From DASWJZ01 sp964440525 (GTDB lineage: Bacteria > Pseudomonadota > Alphaproteobacteria > Rhizobiales > Afifellaceae), in NCBI GenBank assembly GCA_964440525.1, contig CAYTTC010000002.1:1-64000 (forward strand): a stretch of 64,000 nucleotides of DNA, in the 5' to 3' direction. This document shows positions 49,249-58,107 of this stretch, piece by piece (the stretch's first letter is position 1; every line of letters starts with the position of its first letter). Made by a program: the position numbers and the translations under genes. The notes under the pieces are model-generated. The model saw only the letters and a program-made list of their open reading frames with translations. It was not told the origin of the DNA and ran no database searches.

Positions 49249-49396
49249 GATCGCTTGGTAGCAGTTTTAGCGTTGCCACAAGCGCGGTCGCGGCGGCCCC
49301 CACAAGTGACGGGCCTTCAGACGAGCGCTTGGAGATCCAGGAATGGCAAAAACTAGGCGAGGCCCACCCGGCGCGCCCAAGAAGAGAGGCGAAACG

Positions 49397-49576
49397 ATGC
49401 AAACCGGGACGGGGCATTCCTCCGAGCGTACCGGCCCGCAAATGGATTCTCGAGTTCAGCACGAGATCGGAAAGCATCTGCGTGCCCATTACGACGACGT
49501 CATCAATGAGCCTGTGCCTGACAAGTTCATGGAGCTTCTGGAGAAGCTTGAGCAATCGGTGACACGGAAAAGATAG
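49397..49576 (+). CDS. nepR: NepR family anti-sigma factor
   Basis: A 59-residue protein with the NepR core: HEIGKHLRAHYDDVINEPVP then DKFMELLEKLEQ, the two helices that wrap EcfG and compete with PhyR. The ATG at 49397 is preferred (AGAGG eight bases upstream, normal NepR length); an ATG at 49343 would add 18 basic residues. It sits 9 bp before ecfG, the usual arrangement. It should hold EcfG inactive until phosphorylated PhyR binds it under stress. No phyR lies next to it in this window. Confidence 0.9.
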   Translation: MQTGTGHSSERTGPQMDSRVQHEIGKHLRAHYDDVINEPVPDKFMELLEKLEQSVTRKR

Positions 49577-49585
49577 GCATCGCCG

Positions 49586-50134
49586 ATGGCGGTTTCGAAA
49601 GCCTTGCGAGACGATCTTCTCACCGCAATCCCCAATCTGCGCGCTTTTGCTGTCTCACTGACCGGCAACAGCGAGCGCGCAGACGATCTCGTGCAGGAAA
49701 CGCTCATGAAGGCCTGGGCGAAGTTCCACACGTTCCAGGAAGGCACCAATCTCAGGGCTTGGCTCTTTACGATTCTCAGGAACGAGTTCTACTCGCAGCT
49801 CCGCAAACGCGGACGCGAGGTGGAGGATGTGGAAGGCGCCTATACCGCCCGGCTCGCCACGCAGCCGGCGCAGGGCGGCCACATGGACCTCAACGATTTC
49901 CGCCGCGCGCTTGCGGAGCTGCCGCCCGACCAGCGGGAGGCGCTCATCCTGGTCGGCGCTTCGGGATTCTCCTACGAGGAGGCGGCGGAAATCTGTGAGT
50001 GTGCGGTCGGCACGATCAAGAGCCGCGTCAGCCGCGCGCGCACTCGTTTGGCCGAAATCCTCAAGCTGGAGGAGGGAGAGACCTACGGAACCGATCCGCT
50101 CTCGGCGAGCGTGATCACCCGCACCATCGCCTGA
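49586..50134 (+). CDS. ecfG: EcfG family RNA polymerase sigma factor, general stress response
   Basis: A 182-residue group 4 sigma factor. Region 2 (about 10-85) contains LTGNSERADDLVQETLMKAW and NLRAWLFTILRNEFYSQLRK; region 4 (about 110-165) contains LPPDQREALILVGASGFSYE then EICECAVGTIKSRVSRARTR. These are the hallmarks of EcfG. Position directly after nepR confirms the assignment. It recruits RNA polymerase to GGAAC-N16/17-CGTT promoters, and such a promoter lies upstream of this operon. The C-terminal tail after 165 is short and unremarkable. Confidence 0.94.
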   Translation: MAVSKALRDDLLTAIPNLRAFAVSLTGNSERADDLVQETLMKAWAKFHTFQEGTNLRAWLFTILRNEFYSQLRKRGREVEDVEGAYTARLATQPAQGGHMDLNDFRRALAELPPDQREALILVGASGFSYEEAAEICECAVGTIKSRVSRARTRLAEILKLEEGETYGTDPLSASVITRTIA

Positions 50135-50309
50135 TTTTTTCGCTGATGACGAGTGGCCGAAATGCGGGGTGGGCGTTTCCCCGCCGGGGCTGTTGTCGTG
50201 CGGCGGGCGGATATGCCAGAAGACATAGCTGGGCCCGGCTGGTGAGCCGCGACCGTAATGCCCACCTATCGTTCCTGATTTTCCTATCGAGCTCCCAGGA
50301 TTCGCAACC

Positions 50310-52610
50310 ATGAACGTTTCCGCTCCGCCGAAATTCGGAATGGGCGCCTCGCCGCGCCGCATCGAGGACGGATCCCTGATCCGCGGCTTGGGGCGCTACA
50401 CGACCGACGTCACTCCGGCGGGCACGCTGACCGCCTATGTGCTCCGCTCGACCGTCGCGCATGCTCGAATCAAAGTGGGCGGCCTCGCGGCGGCGCGCGC
50501 GGCGCCTGGTGTCCATCTCGTCTGGGTCGCCTCCGACGTGAGCGACCTCGGCCTGATGCCGTCACTGGCGCATGGACCCGTAAAGCAGCCGCTCCAGATC
50601 CCGCCGTTTCCGGTCCTTTGCAGCGACGTGGTGCGTCACGTCGGCGACGCGGTCGCCTTCGTCGTGGCGGACGATCTGAACAGCGCCAAATCGGCGGCGG
50701 AGCTGATCGACATCGACTACGACTCGCTGCCCGCCACCGCGGATACGGCGAGCGCTCTCGATGCCGATGCGCCGCTTGTTTGGCCCGAGCGCGGCTCGAA
50801 TCTCGCCTTTGAATATGTGGTCGGCGACAAGACGGCGACTGATGCCGCCTTCGCCACGGCGGCGAAGGTTGCCGAGCTGACGATCGTCAACAACCGCGTC
50901 GTCTGCAACTACATGGAGCCGCGTGCGATCGTCGTCGAGCATGACGCAGTGAGCGGCCGCCACACCGTGACGGTCGGATCGCAGGGCGTGCACGGCCTGC
51001 GCGACGCCCTTTGCAAGGTCTTGAAGATCGACACGAAGACCATGCGCGTCATCACGCCGGATGTCGGTGGCGGATTCGGCACCAAGGGCTTCAACTATCG
51101 CGAATATCCCCTGACCGTGAAGGCGGCGACGGAGCTCGGCAGGCCGGTGAAGTGGGTGTCGGACCGCAGCGAGCATTTCCTTGCCGACGCGCACGGGCGC
51201 GATCACGTATCGACCGGAGCTCTGGCGCTCGATGCGGACGGCCGGATCTTGGCACTTCGTGTCGACATCGCCGCCAACATGGGCTCCTACTTCAATCAGT
51301 ACGGCGCGATCATCCCTTGGTTCTCCGTGGTCATGATGACCGGCGTCTACGACATCCAGACGGTTCATGCGGTCTGCAAGGGCGTCTTCACGCACAGCGT
51401 GCCGACCGATGCCTATCGCGGCGCGGGGCGTCCCGAGGCTGCCTTCTTGATCGAGCGTCTGATGGATGAGGCGGCGCGCGTGACCGGGCTGGCTCCGAGC
51501 GAGATCCGGCGGCGGAACTTCATCCGACCGGAGCAGATGCCCTACAAGACCGTGACCGGCAACGTCTACGATTCGGGCGAGTTTGCTGCGCATATGGACC
51601 AGGCTCTCGCGCGCGCGGCTGCCGGAAGTTTCGAGGCGCGGCTCGCCGAGAGCAAGGCCAACGGGTGCATCTGCGGCCTTGGTTTCAGCACCTATGTCGA
51701 AATCTGCGCGTTCAAGGGGTCGGAGCCCGCCAAGGCCGTGCTGGAGGCGGACGGCACCGTCAGTGTCCACATCGGAACCCAGTCGACAGGGCAGGGGCAC
51801 CAGACGGCCTATGCCCAATTCGTGGTTGGGCCGCTCGGGCTCGATTACGACAAGATCCGCGTCGTGCAGGGCGATTCCGACGCGCTTCCCTCGGGCGGCG
51901 GCACCGGCGGCTCGCGCTCGATTCCGCTCGGCGCGCCGTCGGTCGACCGAGCATCGCGAACGCTCGCCGAGCAGATCAAGGCGCTAGCCGCCGACGAACT
52001 CGAGGCCGGCGTCGGCGACATCGAGCTTATCGACGGGACCGCGCGCGTGGTCGGCACCGACCGTAGCCTCTCCTATGCCGAAATCGCAAAGCGGGCGAAG
52101 GACAAGACCAAGCTCATTGCGATCGGCGAATTCAATTCAGAAGAGCAGACCTATCCGAATGGCACGCATGTCTGCGAGGTCGAGATCGATCCGGAGACGG
52201 GCCGCACCGAGGTCGTGCGCTACAATATCGTCGACGATTTCGGGGCGACGGTGAACCCGACACTGCTCGCCGGGCAGGTGCATGGCGGCGTGGCGCAGTC
52301 GATCGGCCAGGCGCTTCTGGAGCACACTGTCTACGATTCCGACGGCCAGCTGATCACCGCGACCTTCAACGACTACGCCATGCCGCGCGCCGAAGACTTT
52401 CCATTCTTCGAGTTCCAGACGCGCAACGTACCGTGCAAATGGAACGTGCTCGGCATCAAGGGCGCCGGCGAGGCCGGCACCATCGGTGCCACGCCAGCGG
52501 TGATGAACGCCGTCGTCGACGCCCTCCATCGCGCCTACGGCATCCGCCACATCGACATGCCTGCGACGCCGCTCAGAGTCTGGGAGGCGATCCAGGCGGC
52601 GAAGGCGTAA
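50310..52610 (+). CDS. xanthine dehydrogenase family molybdopterin-binding (large) subunit, orphan
   Basis: A 766-residue molybdenum hydroxylase large subunit of the XDH/CO-dehydrogenase superfamily. Domains are in the usual order: N-terminal a/b hammerhead (GLGRYTTDVTPAGTLTAYVL), molybdopterin-binding part 1 with TPDVGGGFGTKGFNYREYPL, then TDAYRGAGRPEAAFLIERLM, and part 2 with QSTGQGHQTAYAQ and KGAGEAGTIGATPAVMNAVV (catalytic Glu in GEAG). The loop AYRGAGRPEA is not the CO-dehydrogenase AYRCSFR type, so CO is not the substrate. The FAD and 2Fe-2S subunits normally encoded alongside are absent here. The substrate is unknown. Confidence 0.9.
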   Translation: MNVSAPPKFGMGASPRRIEDGSLIRGLGRYTTDVTPAGTLTAYVLRSTVAHARIKVGGLAAARAAPGVHLVWVASDVSDLGLMPSLAHGPVKQPLQIPPFPVLCSDVVRHVGDAVAFVVADDLNSAKSAAELIDIDYDSLPATADTASALDADAPLVWPERGSNLAFEYVVGDKTATDAAFATAAKVAELTIVNNRVVCNYMEPRAIVVEHDAVSGRHTVTVGSQGVHGLRDALCKVLKIDTKTMRVITPDVGGGFGTKGFNYREYPLTVKAATELGRPVKWVSDRSEHFLADAHGRDHVSTGALALDADGRILALRVDIAANMGSYFNQYGAIIPWFSVVMMTGVYDIQTVHAVCKGVFTHSVPTDAYRGAGRPEAAFLIERLMDEAARVTGLAPSEIRRRNFIRPEQMPYKTVTGNVYDSGEFAAHMDQALARAAAGSFEARLAESKANGCICGLGFSTYVEICAFKGSEPAKAVLEADGTVSVHIGTQSTGQGHQTAYAQFVVGPLGLDYDKIRVVQGDSDALPSGGGTGGSRSIPLGAPSVDRASRTLAEQIKALAADELEAGVGDIELIDGTARVVGTDRSLSYAEIAKRAKDKTKLIAIGEFNSEEQTYPNGTHVCEVEIDPETGRTEVVRYNIVDDFGATVNPTLLAGQVHGGVAQSIGQALLEHTVYDSDGQLITATFNDYAMPRAEDFPFFEFQTRNVPCKWNVLGIKGAGEAGTIGATPAVMNAVVDALHRAYGIRHIDMPATPLRVWEAIQAAKA

Positions 52611-52673
52611 GCCATGCGCATTACGCCGTAGCCAGGGTGGGCAACGTGATCCTCGCGTGATAGGCGGCGAAGA

Positions 52674-53591
52674 ATGAACCCCGGCCGCGGCATCGCGCTC
52701 AAGATCGTCTCCACCTTCGTCTTCACCTTGATGTTGGTCTGCGTGAAGGCGGTCGCCGGCCGCATTCCGCCGGGCGAGATCGTGTTCGCGCGCTCCTTCT
52801 TCGCACTCATTCCGGTCCTCGGCATGCTCGTGTGGCAGGGGCGATTCGCCGAATCGGTGCAGACGAAAAGACCGTGGCTGCACGTCAGCCGCGGCGCGCT
52901 CGGCATCGGGAGCATGGCGCTCGGCTTTCTGGCACTCGGCTTTCTGCCGCTACCGGAATCGATGATGATCGGCTACGCAGCGCCGCTTATGGTCGTTGCC
53001 CTGTCGGCGATCGTCCTCCGCGAGACAGTGCGCATCTACCGCTGGTCGGCGACGGCGGTCGGCTTCCTCGGCATCCTCGTCATCCTGTGGCCGCGTTTGA
53101 CCATGTTCGGCGGCGCGGGCCTCGGCGACATGGCGCTGCTTGGGGCCGCCGCGGCGCTTGCCGGCGCATTCTTCTCCGCCTTCGCGTCGATCACCGTCCG
53201 CACGATGACGCGGACCGAATCGACAAGCGCGATAGTCCTCTATCTCGCTTTGATAGGTTCGCTTCTGTCGCTTCTGTCCCTGCCGTTCGGATGGGTCGTG
53301 CCGACCCTTCGCGACGCGCCTCTCCTCGTCGCGGTGGGTCTGCTCGGCGGCACCGGTCAGATCCTGATGACCACCGCCTATCGCCACGCCGACGCCGCGA
53401 CGATCGCGTCGTTCGAGTATGTCTCGATGCTCTGGGGCCTGACCTTCGGCTATCTCTTCTTCAGCGAGGTACCCTCGGCGAGCATAATGGTCGGCGGTGC
53501 AATCGTCGTCGCCGCCGGCATCTTCATCATCTTCCGCGAGCGGGCGCTCGGGCTCGAGCGGCAGCGCACCGCGATGCCGCCGTCAGGCTAG
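52674..53591 (+). CDS. DMT superfamily transporter, EamA type
   Basis: A 305-residue inner-membrane protein with about ten hydrophobic helices and two EamA repeats. LMLVCVKAVAGRIPPGEIVF and the second-repeat LMTTAYRHADAATIASFEYV are characteristic. The C-terminal LGLERQRTAMPPSG is cytoplasmic. Such carriers export or import amino acids, nucleotides or metabolites. The gene lies 63 bp after the XDH subunit and may be co-transcribed. Substrate not predictable. Confidence 0.88.
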   Translation: MNPGRGIALKIVSTFVFTLMLVCVKAVAGRIPPGEIVFARSFFALIPVLGMLVWQGRFAESVQTKRPWLHVSRGALGIGSMALGFLALGFLPLPESMMIGYAAPLMVVALSAIVLRETVRIYRWSATAVGFLGILVILWPRLTMFGGAGLGDMALLGAAAALAGAFFSAFASITVRTMTRTESTSAIVLYLALIGSLLSLLSLPFGWVVPTLRDAPLLVAVGLLGGTGQILMTTAYRHADAATIASFEYVSMLWGLTFGYLFFSEVPSASIMVGGAIVVAAGIFIIFRERALGLERQRTAMPPSG

Positions 53592-53611
53592 AGTTACTTC
53601 CGTGCCTGGCC

Positions 53612-54463
53612 TCAACCCTGATAGGCGACGACCTTCTGCCTCTGCGTGCCGAGCTTCTCCACGCCCAGCTCCATCACGTCGCCGGCTTTCAGAAAGATAG
53701 GGTGCGGCTTCTTGCCCTGCCCGACGCCCGGAGGAGTTCCCGTCGTCACCACATCTCCCGGCTCGAGCACCATCTTGCCCGAAAGGAACGAGACAAGCTG
53801 CGCCACGCTGAAGATCATGGTGCTCGTATTGCCGGTCTGCATGCGGCTGCCATTCACGTCGAGCCACATATCGAGCTTCTGCGGATCGCCGATCTCGTCA
53901 GCCGTGACGAGCCACGGCCCGAGCGGCCCGAAAGTCTCGGCGCTCTTTCCCTTGATCCATTGGCCGGTTCCCTCGAGTTGCCAGAAGCGCTCTGACACGT
54001 CGTTGCAGATCAGGTAGCCGAGCACGTGGCTGAGTGCCGCCGCCTCGCTCACATAAGACGCGCGCTTGCCGATAACGAAGGCGAGCTCCACCTCCCAGTC
54101 GAGCTTCTTCGACCCCTTCGGGATGATCACGTCGTCATCTGGACCGCACACGCAGCTCGGCGCCTTGGAGAAAAGCACCGGCTCGGCGGGGACGGGCATT
54201 CCCGACTCCGCCGCGTGGTCGGCGTAGTTCAAGCCGATCGCGATGAAATGGCCCGGACGGGCGACGGGCGACCCGAAACGCGGCTTACCCTCGACCGCCG
54301 GCAACTTTGCCGAGTCGAGCTGCGACAGACGTTTCGTGAGGTCGATGGTCATGAGGTCGGGGCGGAAATCCTCGACCTCGGCGGAGAGGTCGCGGAGCTG
54401 CCCCGTCTTGTCGACGAGGCCCGGTTTCTCGGCGCCCTTGGGGCCGTAGCGTACGAGTTTCAT
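53612..54463 (-). CDS. fumarylacetoacetate hydrolase family protein
   Basis: A 283-residue FAH-domain enzyme. FIAIGLNYADHAAESGMPVP is the family start motif; metal-binding Glu/Asp residues lie in LDWEVELAFVIGKRA and DVSERFWQLEG; WIKGKSAETFGPLGPWLVT and GDVVTTGTPPGVGQG complete the pattern. The family cleaves or hydrates 2-oxo acids (acylpyruvases, 2-hydroxyhepta-dienoate isomerases, oxaloacetate decarboxylases). ATG 54463 gives the typical N-terminus MKLVRYGPKGAEKPG; the longer frame is not supported. It is convergent with the EamA gene (20 bp gap). Confidence 0.9.
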   Translation of the reverse strand: MKLVRYGPKGAEKPGLVDKTGQLRDLSAEVEDFRPDLMTIDLTKRLSQLDSAKLPAVEGKPRFGSPVARPGHFIAIGLNYADHAAESGMPVPAEPVLFSKAPSCVCGPDDDVIIPKGSKKLDWEVELAFVIGKRASYVSEAAALSHVLGYLICNDVSERFWQLEGTGQWIKGKSAETFGPLGPWLVTADEIGDPQKLDMWLDVNGSRMQTGNTSTMIFSVAQLVSFLSGKMVLEPGDVVTTGTPPGVGQGKKPHPIFLKAGDVMELGVEKLGTQRQKVVAYQG

Positions 54464-54749
54464 TGAGCGATGATCCACGCTGATCTGCAGAGAGACTTGC
54501 TTCGCACCGCTGCCGGGGACGACGCAAGCGCGGGCATCGAGCCGGACCGTTTCGCCGCCCCGCGATCGGGCGAGTCGCGCGACCTGTTGCCTTGGCGCCA
54601 CGCCGCTTTGCCGACGAGTCCGCGCCGCGTCGCTGCCGGCCGACGTTCATATTTCCTTAACCATAGGACAGCGGCACGTCGGGCGAACCTCTGCTTCGTC
54701 ATAAAATTGCTAAGCGAATCAGCGATTAAGGAGCCAAACAGGGGAATTG

Positions 54750-55556
54750 ATGCCCGCAGAGCTTCCGGCGCGCCACATGCGCACCTTGTTCATTTCGGAC
54801 GTGCATCTGGGTACGCGTGGCTGCCAGGCGGACCTCCTCCTCGATTTCCTGCGCTTTTACGATGCGGAAACCATCTACCTGATCGGCGACATCGTCGACG
54901 GCTGGCGCCTCAGGCGGAACTGGTATTGGCCGCAGTCGCACAACGATGTCGCGCAAAAGCTGCTCAGGAAGGCGCGCAAGGGCGCCCGCCTCGTCTATGT
55001 GCCGGGAAACCACGACGAGTTCCTGCGCGACTATCTCGGCACCCATTTCGGCGGCATCGAGGTGCGCAACACCGACATCCACACGACGGCCGATGGCCGG
55101 CGGCTCCTCGTCATCCACGGCGACCAGTTCGATGTGGTCGTCCGCCATGCGCGCTGGCTCGCCTATCTCGGCGATTGGGCCTATTCGACCGCGCTCAACC
55201 TCAACACGGTCATGAACATCGCCCGCCGCAGGTTCGGCTTCTCCTACTGGTCGCTCTCGGCCTGGGCGAAGCTCCGGGTGAAGAACGCGGTCAACTTCAT
55301 CGGCGCTTTCGAGGAAGCGCTGGCGCGCGAGGCGCGCGAGCATGAGATCGACGGCGTGATCTGCGGGCACATTCACTACGCCGCGATGCACAGCGATTTC
55401 GGCATCGCCTATTACAATTGCGGCGACTGGGTCGAGAGCTGCACAGCGCTGGTTGAGCACCACGACGGGCGCTTCGAGATCATCCGCTGGACGGACAAAG
55501 CGGTGGAGACGCGCGTCAGGGCGACCAGTCCGCGGTCCGAACCCATCGCCGCGTGA
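54750..55556 (+). CDS. UDP-2,3-diacylglucosamine diphosphatase-like metallophosphoesterase
   Basis: A 268-residue calcineurin-type phosphoesterase. The metal motifs are in order: FISDVHLGTRGC (D-x-H), LIGDIVDGWRLRR (GD), YVPGNHDEFLRD (GNHD), VIHGDQFD and CGHIHYAAM (GHIH). This set, with the FGFSYWSLSAWAKLRVKNAV helical cap, matches LpxH-like proteins. The lipid A enzyme proper is one option; alphaproteobacteria also use LpxI/LpxG-type enzymes, so this paralogue may act on another lipid-linked pyrophosphate. A GGGGA site precedes ATG 54750. It is coupled by GTGA to the following GT4 glycosyltransferase. Confidence 0.85.
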   Translation: MPAELPARHMRTLFISDVHLGTRGCQADLLLDFLRFYDAETIYLIGDIVDGWRLRRNWYWPQSHNDVAQKLLRKARKGARLVYVPGNHDEFLRDYLGTHFGGIEVRNTDIHTTADGRRLLVIHGDQFDVVVRHARWLAYLGDWAYSTALNLNTVMNIARRRFGFSYWSLSAWAKLRVKNAVNFIGAFEEALAREAREHEIDGVICGHIHYAAMHSDFGIAYYNCGDWVESCTALVEHHDGRFEIIRWTDKAVETRVRATSPRSEPIAA

Positions 55557-56590
55557 GCGACACGCCGATCCGGCTCGTCCTCGTTACCGACGCCTGGCTT
55601 CCTCAGGTGAATGGAGTGGTGAATTCGATCGACCGCGTGGTTCGCATCCTGCGCTCGCGTGGCAACGAGGTGACCGTCGTCGGCCCCGATCGCTTCCGCA
55701 CCTTGCCCTGTCCAACCTATCCGGAAATTCCCCTGGCGCTCGCGCGCCCGAGCGAGATTGCGCGTCTGATCGAAGCGGATCCCCACGCCTTCGTTCATAT
55801 CGCGACGGAAGGTCCGCTCGGCATCCTGTCGCGGCGCCACTGCATCGTTCGCAAGCGTGCCTTCACCACCAGCTATCATACGAAGTTCCCGGAATATCTG
55901 TCGGCGCGTGTGCCGGTGCCGCAATCCTGGGGCTACGCCTTCATGCGCCGCTTCCACAATGCCGGGTGCGGTTGCATGGTGGCGACAATCTCGCTACGCG
56001 ACGACCTCGCCCGCCGTGGCTTCCGCAATCTCCTGTTCTGGTCGCGCGGCGTCGACCACGCACTGTTCAGGCCGAGGCCGGAGGCCGTTCTCGCGTTTCC
56101 GCGGCCGATCTTCCTGTCGGTCGGCCGCGTGGCCGTGGAGAAGAACCTCGAGGCCTTTTTGAAGCTCGATCTCCCCGGCTCGAAAGTCGTGGTCGGCGAC
56201 GGGCCTGCCCGCGCCCAGCTGACGCGCGCCTACCCCGAGGCGCACTTCCTCGGCGCCCTCCCGACCGAGGCGCTCGCCGAGGCCTACTCGGCGGCGGATG
56301 TTTTCGTCTTTCCGAGCCTGACCGACACGTTCGGCAACGTGCTGCTTGAAGCGCTTTCATCCGGAGTACCGGTCGCCGCATTCCCGGTGACCGGGCCGAA
56401 GGATGTCATCACCGATCCGCGCGTGGGCGCGCTCGACGCCGATCTCGGCAAGGCGGTGCGGGTTGCGCTCACCCTTTCGAGGGACGCGGCGCGCGAATTC
56501 TCGCTCGGCTTCAGCTGGGAGGCGAGCGCCAGCGCCTTTCGCGACAACATCCTCGTTGCGCATGGGGTGAATAGCCTCCAAGCCGCCTGA
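55553..56590 (+). CDS. glycosyltransferase family 4 (lipid or glycan mannosyltransferase type)
   Basis: A 345-residue GT-B enzyme. The N-terminal LVTDAWLPQVNGVVNSIDRV is the signature of GT4 enzymes that act on diacylglycerol or phosphatidylinositol (MgtA/DgdA-like). The donor domain has FLSVGRVAVEKNLEAFLKLD, VVGDGPARAQL and ADVFVFPSLTDTFGNVLLEA (retaining E-x7-E motif). A GTG start overlaps the phosphatase stop, so the two form a functional pair. I infer glycolipid synthesis at the inner membrane; the exact sugar is unknown. Confidence 0.9.
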   Translation: MSDTPIRLVLVTDAWLPQVNGVVNSIDRVVRILRSRGNEVTVVGPDRFRTLPCPTYPEIPLALARPSEIARLIEADPHAFVHIATEGPLGILSRRHCIVRKRAFTTSYHTKFPEYLSARVPVPQSWGYAFMRRFHNAGCGCMVATISLRDDLARRGFRNLLFWSRGVDHALFRPRPEAVLAFPRPIFLSVGRVAVEKNLEAFLKLDLPGSKVVVGDGPARAQLTRAYPEAHFLGALPTEALAEAYSAADVFVFPSLTDTFGNVLLEALSSGVPVAAFPVTGPKDVITDPRVGALDADLGKAVRVALTLSRDAAREFSLGFSWEASASAFRDNILVAHGVNSLQAA

Positions 56591-56646
56591 ATTGTTGCCC
56601 CGGCGGCGCGGTCCGGCTATCGCAGGCAGACCATCCAGGTCCCGCC

Positions 56647-57645
56647 ATGACAACAATCCCGACCTTCGCCGATATCGTGACCGCGCAGGCGCGCATTGCC
56701 GGTGAGGCTGTGCGGACACCGCTTCTCCACGCGCCGCTCCTCTCCGAGCGGTTTTCGGCGCGCGTCTATCTGAAGCCGGAATGCCTGCAGCGCACCGGCT
56801 CGTTCAAGTTCCGCGGCGCCTACAACGCGCTTTCCGCGCTCGATCCTGCCGTGCGCAAGCGGGGCGTCGTCGCCGTCTCCTCCGGCAATCACGCGCAGGG
56901 CGTGGCGGAGGCGGCGCGCCTTTTCGGCGTTCCCGCCACCATCGTCATGCCGTCCGACGCGCCGGGGCCGAAACGATTGCGGACGGAGCGGAGTGGCGCG
57001 CGCGTAATCCCTTACGATCGCGTCAAAGAGAACCGCGACCACGTCGTCGCTCACGTCGTCAAGGAGGTGGGCGGAGCGTTTATCCACCCCTTCAACGACC
57101 CAAACGTCATTGCGGGCCAAGGAACGGCCGGTCTCGAGATCGTGGAGGATTGCGCCAGCCGCGGCATCGTGCCGGAAATCGTGGTCGTTCCGTGCAGCGG
57201 CGGCGGCCTTACGGCGGGGATCACGCTGGCGGTGACGGAAAGATTTCCGGCGACGCGGGTCTACACGGCCGAGCCGGAGGGATTTGATGACTACGCGCGG
57301 TCGCTGAAGAGCGGAAAGCCGGAACGGAACGCCAGGACATATGGCTCTATCTCCGACGCGCTGCTCGTGCCGGACCCGGGCAAGCTCGGTTGGGAAATCA
57401 ACAAGCAGCGGCTTGCCGGCGGCCTCGTGGCAAGCGATCCGGAGACGCTCGTCGCCGTCGGCCTTTCGTTCGACGAATTGCGGCTGGTGGTCGAGCCCGG
57501 CGGCGCTGTCGGCCTTGCCGCGCTTCTCGCCGGCCGGCTCGATATCGCCGGGCGGACCGTGGTGGTCGTGCTCTCCGGCGGTAATCTCGGCGACGACATG
57601 CTCGCCGAAGGGATCCGCGCCTATCGTTCCTTCGCGCCTTGCTGA
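56647..57645 (+). CDS. threonine/serine dehydratase-like PLP enzyme
   Basis: A 332-residue fold-type II PLP enzyme. The cofactor lysine is in QRTGSFKFRGAYNAL, SSGNHAQGVAEAARLFG follows, and the phosphate-binding glycine loop is VPCSGGGLTAG. There is no C-terminal regulatory (ACT-like) domain, so it is of the catabolic/serine racemase-like short type. It would deaminate threonine or serine to the 2-oxo acid, or act as a racemase or hydroxyaspartate dehydratase. The 3' end overlaps the convergent 57621 gene by 25 bp. Confidence 0.88.
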   Translation: MTTIPTFADIVTAQARIAGEAVRTPLLHAPLLSERFSARVYLKPECLQRTGSFKFRGAYNALSALDPAVRKRGVVAVSSGNHAQGVAEAARLFGVPATIVMPSDAPGPKRLRTERSGARVIPYDRVKENRDHVVAHVVKEVGGAFIHPFNDPNVIAGQGTAGLEIVEDCASRGIVPEIVVVPCSGGGLTAGITLAVTERFPATRVYTAEPEGFDDYARSLKSGKPERNARTYGSISDALLVPDPGKLGWEINKQRLAGGLVASDPETLVAVGLSFDELRLVVEPGGAVGLAALLAGRLDIAGRTVVVVLSGGNLGDDMLAEGIRAYRSFAPC

Positions 57646-58034
57646 GCAACTTCGCTGGGGGAAGGCGCCACTTTGCCCGCCAGGCTGTGCGCAAGCGTGG
57701 CGAGTTCAAGCCGGGCGCGGTCGGCGAGTGCAAAGCGGCGCGCCGTCTCGTCGCCCTCGGGATCGGCCACCGCCCCCTCGATCGCTATGTCGAGCGTCAT
57801 CGAAATGTGCCGCAGCTCGTCGGCGATCCGCTCTGGTTGCAGCTGATCGCGCACGGTCCCGAGCGTGGTCTCGATCTGCGACAGCGAATCGATCAGCCGG
57901 AGCGTCTCCGCCGGCAGGCAACGGCGCCGATATTCGTCGAGGAACGAGCGGCCCTTGGTCGTGGCGGAAAGCGCCTGTAGAAGGTTGGCGAAATCCGGCT
58001 CGCTGAGCGGTCCAAGTTTCTTTCGGCCGGCCAT
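57621..58034 (-). CDS. conserved alphaproteobacterial hypothetical protein
   Basis: A 137-residue soluble, mostly helical protein. Notable segments are FANLLQALSATTKGRSFLDE, YRRRCLPAETLRLIDSLSQI, and a helical IADELRHISMTLDIAIEGAV followed by DPEGDETARRFALADRARLE. ATG 58034 begins a normal N-terminus (MAGRKKLGPLSEPDF) preceded by GGGGAT; the longer frame overlaps the divergent MFS gene. I recognise the type as recurring in rhizobial genomes but not a function. Confidence 0.65.
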   Translation of the reverse strand: MAGRKKLGPLSEPDFANLLQALSATTKGRSFLDEYRRRCLPAETLRLIDSLSQIETTLGTVRDQLQPERIADELRHISMTLDIAIEGAVADPEGDETARRFALADRARLELATLAHSLAGKVAPSPSEVAQQGAKER

Positions 58035-58107
58035 CCCAAATCCCCGTGACGCGCATCCTTGCGGGCCGTAGAGAACCGCAAAACGCTTTAGAAATGGCTT
58101 ACGAGTG

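Larger units (their letters stand above)
48832..49396. other. regulatory region between the lipid kinase operon and nepR
   Basis: This long non-coding stretch holds two EcfG-type promoters pointing outwards, an 11-bp inverted repeat (48907-48917 with 48941-48951) and a 16-bp palindrome (49116-49131). Reading frames on both strands here are short, lack ribosome-binding sites and look non-coding. No phyR gene is present, although phyR commonly lies divergent from nepR-ecfG. Confidence 0.7.

Noticed and set aside
49135..49356. Possible small protein upstream of nepR
   Set aside because: It overlaps the EcfG promoter, has no ribosome-binding site and no recognisable composition or motif.
50310..52610. 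Carbon monoxide dehydrogenase large subunit (CoxL form I)
   Set aside because: The active-site loop reads AYRGAGRPEA, not AYRCSFR, so CO oxidation is not supported.
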